Positions 36,398 to 41,347 of a stretch of DNA of 41,347 nucleotides are shown here, piece by piece; positions within the stretch are counted from its first letter, which is position 1; each line of letters begins with the position of its first letter. Under the pieces are notes generated by a model. It ran no database searches. It was not told the origin of the DNA and saw nothing but the letters and a program-made list of their open reading frames with translations. The DNA is taken from positions 1-41,347 of the forward strand of contig JABDED010000021.1 in assembly GCA_013287275.1 (NCBI GenBank), in the 5' to 3' direction. A program made the position numbers and the translations under genes. Source of the stretch: Betaproteobacteria bacterium. Lineage in GTDB: Bacteria; Pseudomonadota; Gammaproteobacteria; Burkholderiales; Burkholderiaceae_D.

Positions 36398-38758
36398 ATG
36401 AACAAGCAAGCCGATCCGTTCCTGGTCGCAGAAGCCAACAAGGCCGCGGGGCCGATAGCCTGGGCCGAAGTGGGCCAGTCGCATCCGCATGAATCCGCCA
36501 TCCTGCACGTGCTGGGAGAGGCCACCTATACCGACGACCTGCCCGAACTGCACGGTACCTTGCACGCCGCGCTGGGCCTGTCGCAAAAAGCGCACGCCAA
36601 AATCATCTCGATCAATTTCGATGCGGTGCGCAGTGCCGCCGGCGTGACGGCGGTGTATACAGCGGCCGATTTCCCCGGCGCCAACGAATGCGGTCCCATC
36701 ATCCATGACGACCCTATCCTGGCCGACGGCGTGGTCGAGTACGTCGGCCAACCCATCTTTGTGGTGGTGGCCGAGAGCCACGACCTGGCCCGTCGCGCGG
36801 TGCGCAAGGTAGAGATCGTGTATGAAGAATTGCCGGCCATCCTGACCCCGGTCGCTGCACGCGATGCGCAATCCTTCGTGATCCCGCCCATGAACCTGAA
36901 GCGCGGCGACGCCCAGCAAGCCCTGGCCAATGCGCCGCACCACGTGCGCGGCCAACTGGATGTCGGCGGCCAGGAACAGTTTTACCTGGAAGGCCAGATC
37001 TCGTATGCCATCCCCACCGAGGGCAAGGGCATGCACGTTTATTGCTCGACCCAGCATCCGAGCGAGATGCAGCACATCATCGCCCATGCGCTGGACGTGC
37101 CTTCGCATAATGTACAGGTCGAATGCCGCCGCATGGGCGGCGGCTTCGGCGGCAAGGAGTCGCAATCAGGCCTGTGGGCCGCAGTCGCCTCGATGTGCGC
37201 GCTGCACCTGAGACGCCCGGTCAAGTTGCGCGCCGATCGCGACGACGACATGATGGTCACCGGCAAGCGCCATGAATTCCACTATGAATATGAAGTCGGC
37301 TACGACGACCGGGGCCTGATCCTGGGCGCCAGGGTGGAGATGGTGTCGCGCGCTGGCTTTTCGGCCGATCTGTCCGGCCCGGTGGCGACCCGCGCGGTCT
37401 GCCATTTCGACAATGCCTATTACCTGTCGGATGTGGACATCAAGGCCATGTGCGGCAAGACCAATACGCAGTCGAATACCGCCTTCCGCGGCTTCGGCGG
37501 CCCGCAGGGCGCGATCGCGATTGAGTACATCGTCGATGAAATTGCCCGCAATCTGGGCAAGGATGCACTGGATGTGCGCAAGATGAACTTTTATGGACGC
37601 AACGACGCCGAAGGCCGCAACGTGACCCAGTATGGCCAGAAGGTGGCCGACAATGTGATCCACGAACTGGCCGCAGAACTGGAGCAAAGCAGCGAATACC
37701 GCAAGCGCCGCGCCGAGATCACCGCCTTCAATGCCGCCAGCCCGGTATTGAAAAAAGGCCTGGCCTTCACGCCGCACAAATTCGGCATCGCCTTCAACGT
37801 GACCCACCTGAACCAGGCCGGCGCGCTGGTGCACGTGTACGTGGACGGTTCGGTGCTGGTCAACCATGGCGGCACCGAGATGGGCCAGGGCATCAACACC
37901 AAGGTGGCGCAAGTAGTCGCGCATGAGCTGGGCGTAACGCTAGGCTCGGTGCGCGTCACCGCCACCGACACCAGCAAGATCGCCAATACCTCGGCCACCG
38001 CCGCCTCCACCGGCGCCGACTTGAACGGCAAGGCCGCCCAGGACGCCGCGCGCCAGGTGCGCGACCGGCTGGCCGAGTTCGCCGCCAAGACCTATGGCGG
38101 CGACACTGGCGACGTGCAATTCTATGCGCAACTGGTGCAGGTCAACGGCCAGACCATCCCGTTTGCCGACCTGGTGGGCAAGGCCTACCTGGCCCGCGTG
38201 CAATTGTGGTCGGACGGCTTTTACGCCACGCCTCACCTGCACTGGGACAGCAAGAGCATGACCGGCAGCCCCTTCTCTTATTTTGCATACGGCGCTGCGG
38301 TGTCGGAAGTCATCGTCGATACGCTGACCGGCGAATGGAAGCTGCTGCGCGCCGACGCTTTGTATGACGCCGGTAATTCGCTGAACCCGGCCATCGACAT
38401 CGGCCAGGTCGAAGGCGCGTTTATCCAGGGCATGGGCTGGCTGACCACCGAAGAATTGTGGTGGAACAAGGCCGGCAAACTGATGACGCATGCACCGTCC
38501 ACCTATAAGATACCGGCAATCTCGGATTGCCCGGACGATTTCCGCGTCAAGCTGTTCAAGAACCGCAATGTGGCCGACAGCATACACAGGTCGAAAGCGG
38601 TAGGCGAACCGCCGCTGCTGTTGCCGTTCTCGGTGTTCTTCGCGATCCGCGATGCAATCGCCAGTGTGGCGGATTACAAGAAGAACCCGCCGCTGCAGGC
38701 ACCGGCGACCGGCGAAGCGATTTTGAAAGCGGTGGAAGCAATCTCCGCATCAGCCTAG
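36398..38758 (+). CDS. xdhB: Xanthine dehydrogenase large (molybdenum) subunit
   Basis: This 786-residue molybdopterin-binding subunit hydroxylates xanthine and hypoxanthine. Conserved molybdenum-centre sequence includes GQEQFYLEGQ at 191-200, GGGFGGKE at 247-254, FRGFGGPQ at 363-370, a GTEMGQGINTK loop near 490, and VGEPPLLLPF at 735-744, in which Glu737 occupies the position of the catalytic general base (Glu730 in the Rhodobacter enzyme). It has a GGAG ribosome site and directly follows xdhA. The usual third gene, xdhC, needed to insert the sulfurated molybdenum cofactor, does not follow; a REP palindrome and guaD come instead. Confidence 0.97.
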   Translation: MNKQADPFLVAEANKAAGPIAWAEVGQSHPHESAILHVLGEATYTDDLPELHGTLHAALGLSQKAHAKIISINFDAVRSAAGVTAVYTAADFPGANECGPIIHDDPILADGVVEYVGQPIFVVVAESHDLARRAVRKVEIVYEELPAILTPVAARDAQSFVIPPMNLKRGDAQQALANAPHHVRGQLDVGGQEQFYLEGQISYAIPTEGKGMHVYCSTQHPSEMQHIIAHALDVPSHNVQVECRRMGGGFGGKESQSGLWAAVASMCALHLRRPVKLRADRDDDMMVTGKRHEFHYEYEVGYDDRGLILGARVEMVSRAGFSADLSGPVATRAVCHFDNAYYLSDVDIKAMCGKTNTQSNTAFRGFGGPQGAIAIEYIVDEIARNLGKDALDVRKMNFYGRNDAEGRNVTQYGQKVADNVIHELAAELEQSSEYRKRRAEITAFNAASPVLKKGLAFTPHKFGIAFNVTHLNQAGALVHVYVDGSVLVNHGGTEMGQGINTKVAQVVAHELGVTLGSVRVTATDTSKIANTSATAASTGADLNGKAAQDAARQVRDRLAEFAAKTYGGDTGDVQFYAQLVQVNGQTIPFADLVGKAYLARVQLWSDGFYATPHLHWDSKSMTGSPFSYFAYGAAVSEVIVDTLTGEWKLLRADALYDAGNSLNPAIDIGQVEGAFIQGMGWLTTEELWWNKAGKLMTHAPSTYKIPAISDCPDDFRVKLFKNRNVADSIHRSKAVGEPPLLLPFSVFFAIRDAIASVADYKKNPPLQAPATGEAILKAVEAISASA

Positions 38759-38778
38759 CAATACGCAAAACTGTATTT

Positions 38779-38890
38779 GTAGCCTGGATGGAGCAAAGCG
38801 CAATCCGGGGGGCCGTGGAATTTGCAAACCAAGCCCCTTTCAAGGTCCCTAGGCGGCCCCCCGGATTACGCTGCGCTCCATCCAGGCTAC
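38779..38890. repeat. Long GTAG palindrome (REP doublet), copy 2
   Basis: This element has the same terminal arms as copy 1 (GTAGCCTGGATGGAGC at the left, the inverse at the right), with the left arm carrying two differences from the right. Its centre (about 44 bp) shares nothing obvious with copies 1 or 3. It lies between xdhB and guaD, 20 bp after the xdhB stop and 82 bp before the guaD start. Confidence 0.85.
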
Positions 38891-38972
38891 AGCACGCATC
38901 AGCAACCATCAATATCAAGGGCGTGGGCTATGCCTGCCCGCCCTGTAAATTCTTGCCACAATAAAGATTTTT

Positions 38973-40280
38973 ATGTCCACACCAAACACCACGCAAGCCT
39001 ACCGCGCCAGCCTGCTGCATTTTACCGACGACCCCTTGCACAATGAAAAAGCGCTGCAATGGCATGAAGACGGCTTGCTGCTGATCCAGGACGGCCGCGT
39101 CCAGGCGGCGGGAGACTATTCGCAGCTGAAAGACAGCCTGCCAGCAGGTACGGCGGTGTCGCACTTCGCCGGCAAGATCATCATGCCGGGCTTTATCGAT
39201 AGCCACATCCACTATCCGCAGACCGACATGATCGCATCGCCGGCGCCGGGGCTGCTGCCATGGCTGGAAAAATACACCTTCCCTACCGAGCGCCAGTTCC
39301 AGGATCCGGAACACACCGGCGAAGTGGCCTCTTTCTTTGTCGATGAACTGCTGCGCTGCGGCACCACGACCGCGATGGTGTATTGCACGGTGCACCCGGA
39401 ATCGGTGGACGCCTTCTTTGGCGAGAGCGAAAAACGCAATCTGCGCATGGTCGCCGGCAAGGTGCTGATGGACAGGAACTGCCCCGAGTTCCTGCGCGAT
39501 ACTGCCGAGAGCGGCGCGCGCGACAGCGAAGCGCTAATACAAAAATGGCATAAGCACGGCCGCCAGCTGTATGCGATCACACCACGCTTCGCACCGACCT
39601 CCAGCGAAGCGCAATTGCAACTGGCCGGCGAGCTGGCGCAAAAGTATCCGGACACTTTCATCCAGACCCACGTGGCCGAGAACAAGGATGAATGCAAATG
39701 GGCCAGGGAATTGTTCCCCAAGGCGCGCAGCTACCTGGACATCTACGACAGCTACGGCCTGATGCGCGAACGCGCGATGTACGCGCACTGCATCTGGCTG
39801 GACGACACCGACCGCCGCCGCATGGCGGAGACCAAATCGGCAGTGTCGCTGTGCGCCACCTCCAACCTGTTCCTGGGCAGCGGCCTGTTTGACTTCCCGC
39901 GCGCGCAAGAAGCCGGCGTGCCGCTGTCGCTGGCCACCGACGTCGGCGGCGGCACCTCTTTCTCCATGTTGCAAACGATGAACGAGACCTACAAGGTGGC
40001 GCGCATGGGCGGCACCTACCTGCCGGCGGCGCGCATGTTTTACCTGGCAACGCTGGGCGGCGCCCGCAGCATGCAGCTGGAAGGCACGATAGGCAATTTT
40101 GCGAAAAACGCTGAGGCCGATTTCATTGTGCTCGATCCGCAAGCCACCCCCTTGCTGGCGCGCCGCACCGCGCGCACCGACAGCCTGGAAGAATTGCTGT
40201 TCGCGCTGGCCCTGCTGGGCGACGACCGCAGCATCGCCGCCACCTATGCAGCCGGAAAACTGGTGCACGAACGCAAATAA
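38973..40280 (+). CDS. guaD: Guanine deaminase
   Basis: This 435-residue amidohydrolase converts guanine to xanthine and ammonia. The zinc site is complete: His78 and His80 (DSHIHYPQ), His233 (QTHVAENKDE, with catalytic Glu236), His272 (YAHCIWLDD) and Asp323 (LATDVGGGTSF). PRFAPTSSE near residue 204 and MVYCTVHP near 135 are typical of the family. The ribosome site is weak. It lies after xdhAB, whose product would use its xanthine, as in other proteobacterial purine clusters. The gap on each side is occupied by a GTAG palindrome. Confidence 0.96.
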   Translation: MSTPNTTQAYRASLLHFTDDPLHNEKALQWHEDGLLLIQDGRVQAAGDYSQLKDSLPAGTAVSHFAGKIIMPGFIDSHIHYPQTDMIASPAPGLLPWLEKYTFPTERQFQDPEHTGEVASFFVDELLRCGTTTAMVYCTVHPESVDAFFGESEKRNLRMVAGKVLMDRNCPEFLRDTAESGARDSEALIQKWHKHGRQLYAITPRFAPTSSEAQLQLAGELAQKYPDTFIQTHVAENKDECKWARELFPKARSYLDIYDSYGLMRERAMYAHCIWLDDTDRRRMAETKSAVSLCATSNLFLGSGLFDFPRAQEAGVPLSLATDVGGGTSFSMLQTMNETYKVARMGGTYLPAARMFYLATLGGARSMQLEGTIGNFAKNAEADFIVLDPQATPLLARRTARTDSLEELLFALALLGDDRSIAATYAAGKLVHERK

Positions 40281-40293
40281 AAAAACCAAGAAC

Positions 40294-40437
40294 GTAGCCT
40301 GGATGGAGCGCAGCGTAATCCGGGGGACCCACCTAGGGGCAAGCCCGCAAGGCGGGCATTTGGCCCATGCGTAGGTTGAATAGTTTCTGTGGATCGATCC
40401 AGGTCCCCCGGATTACGCTGCGCTCCATCCGGGCTAC
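40294..40437. repeat. Long GTAG palindrome (REP doublet), copy 3
   Basis: The left arm GTAGCCTGGATGGAGCGCAG and a right arm ending CATCCGGGCTAC enclose a centre of about 80 bp, the longest of the three, which itself includes small stems such as GCCCGC-AAG-GCGGGC. It starts 14 bp after the guaD stop and ends 33 bp before the next gene, so expression of the latter is possibly separate from guaD. Confidence 0.85.
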
Positions 40438-40469
40438 AATAAGCGCAAGCTCATCCACTCATCACACCC

Positions 40470-41198
40470 ATGACCGACATCGAATGGCAAACCCGCATAA
40501 ACCTGGCCGCCTGCTACCGGCTATGCGCGCTGAACGGCTGGGACGACCTGGTCTATACCCATATCTCCGCCACCGTGCCGGGCGAACCGGACCATTTCCT
40601 GATCAACCCCTTCGGCCTGCGCTTTGACGAAGTGTGCGCATCCAACCTGGTCAAGATAGACCTGCAGGGAAACATCGTCAGCGGCAAACACCACAAAGTG
40701 AACGTGAGCGGCTTCGCCATCCACGCTGCCGTGCATGCGGCGCGGCATGACGCGGTTTGCGTGATGCATCTGCACAATAGCAACGGCATCGCAGTCGGCA
40801 TCCAGCACCAGGGCCTGCTGCCGCTATCGCAGCATGCTTTGCGCTTTTACGGCCAGCTCGCGTATCACGACTATGAAGGCCTGGCGCTGTCGCCGCAAGA
40901 GCAAGGCCGCCTGACCGCGGCGCTGGGCGACAAGCCGGCGATGCTGTTGCGCAACCACGGCACGCTGACTTGCGGACGCAGCATCGCCGAAGCCTATGTA
41001 TTGATGGACACGCTGGACAAGGCCTGCACGATCCAGCTGAAAGCGCAGGCCGGCGGCGGCCCCCCGCACCAGCCGGCGCCGGAGATCTGCCATAAAACCT
41101 ACCTGGAACTGCTGGGCGACGGCGCGCCTGAAGGTATACTGGAGTGGCCGGCGCTGCTGCGCAAACTGGACCAGCTTAGCCCCGGCTATACCAATTAA
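40470..41198 (+). CDS. Class II aldolase/adducin-domain protein
   Basis: This 242-residue protein has one class II aldolase/adducin domain, a fold shared by fuculose-phosphate aldolase, ribulose-5-phosphate epimerase and methylthioribulose-phosphate dehydratase. The N-terminal WDDLVYTHISATVPGEPDHF and INPFGLRFDEV, a metal-site HLHN (usual HTHS or HLHS) near residue 99, and LLRNHGTLTCG near 160 are recognisable. It follows guaD after a REP element and precedes a tautomerase gene by 18 bp. These neighbours do not point to a single substrate, and a link with purine catabolism is not established. Confidence 0.88.
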   Translation: MTDIEWQTRINLAACYRLCALNGWDDLVYTHISATVPGEPDHFLINPFGLRFDEVCASNLVKIDLQGNIVSGKHHKVNVSGFAIHAAVHAARHDAVCVMHLHNSNGIAVGIQHQGLLPLSQHALRFYGQLAYHDYEGLALSPQEQGRLTAALGDKPAMLLRNHGTLTCGRSIAEAYVLMDTLDKACTIQLKAQAGGGPPHQPAPEICHKTYLELLGDGAPEGILEWPALLRKLDQLSPGYTN

Positions 41199-41216
41199 CC
41201 ACACCGAGGAAACACC

Positions 41217-41347
41217 ATGCCCACCATTAACGTACAAATGTTTGAAGGCCGCACGCTGGAGCAAAAGCGCGCATTTGTAAAAGCCATCACCGAAGCCGCC
41301 TGCAGCACGCTGGGCTCGTCGCCGGAATCGGTCGACGTGATCATCAC
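41217..41347 (+). CDS. 4-oxalocrotonate tautomerase-family protein (5' part only)
   Basis: The first 43 codons read MPTINVQMFEGRTLEQKRAF and continue FVKAITEAACSTLG up to the window edge. Members of this family of about 60-70 residues use Pro1, exposed after Met removal, as general base for keto-enol tautomerisation, and Pro follows Met here. The ribosome site GAGGA is 6 bases upstream. Only 18 bp separate it from the aldolase-like gene, so the two are most likely co-transcribed. The substrate is unknown. Confidence 0.88.
   Translation, partial: MPTINVQMFEGRTLEQKRAFVKAITEAACSTLGSSPESVDVII

Overview
The window is GC-rich chromosomal DNA that reads as a betaproteobacterium of the Burkholderiales, most plausibly Oxalobacteraceae (Massilia, Janthinobacterium, Herbaspirillum or Collimonas relatives). 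This rests on the style of the encoded proteins, a PEP-CTERM exported protease, chemoreceptors ending in xWxxF peptides, and GTAG-type REP palindromes. The family assignment is inference. No rRNA, tRNA, CRISPR array, insertion sequence or prophage was recognised.

Layout. 1-2660 (minus): start of a kdp high-affinity K+ pump operon, read as a 34-aa micropeptide, kdpF, kdpA and the 5' part of kdpB, with 11-bp-spaced TTTACA repeats upstream that look like a KdpE operator. 2943-5172 (minus): a serine hydrolase and a LysR regulator. 5305-12912 (plus): gcl, hyi, glxR, glycerate 2-kinase and pyruvate kinase, which take glyoxylate to pyruvate, followed by a urea transporter. 12998-16614 (minus): an orphan BMP-type binding protein, a chemoreceptor and a TPR protein. 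16890-21723 (plus): a complete nucleoside/purine-type ABC importer (ATPase, two permeases, lipoprotein) closed by a clear terminator. 21843-22959: three small conserved proteins. 22970-25100: an AT-rich accessory islet with two unrecognised genes. 25130-28011: a DUF7010-like membrane protein, a LysR regulator and a class II glutamine amidotransferase. 28429-29730: an AzgA-type purine permease. 29965-31671: an exported FKBP isomerase and a PEP-CTERM trypsin-like protease, followed by a decayed second copy of the permease 3' end. 32042-34276 (minus): a TonB-domain protein and a second chemoreceptor. 34880-41347 (plus): xdhA, xdhB, guaD, a class II aldolase-like gene and the start of a tautomerase gene.

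Theme. Much of the window fits purine salvage and catabolism. Purines or nucleosides would enter through the ABC importer and the permease, and guanine would go to xanthine (GuaD) and then urate (XdhAB). The ureide steps (urate to allantoin to glyoxylate plus urea) are not in the window. The two end products do have outlets here: the Gcl-Hyi-GlxR-TtuD-Pyk route for glyoxylate and the urea channel for urea. The two chemoreceptors may sense related compounds, but nothing in the sequence shows their ligands.

Most notable: the 3'-end duplication of the permease gene around the FKBP/protease pair; the AT-rich two-gene islet with a GTAG palindrome between its genes; three long GTAG palindromes, one of which supplies the C-terminus and stop codon of the urea transporter; the 11-bp repeat operator of kdp; and an apparent excess of ATAGG/CCTAT on both strands that shapes codon choice.
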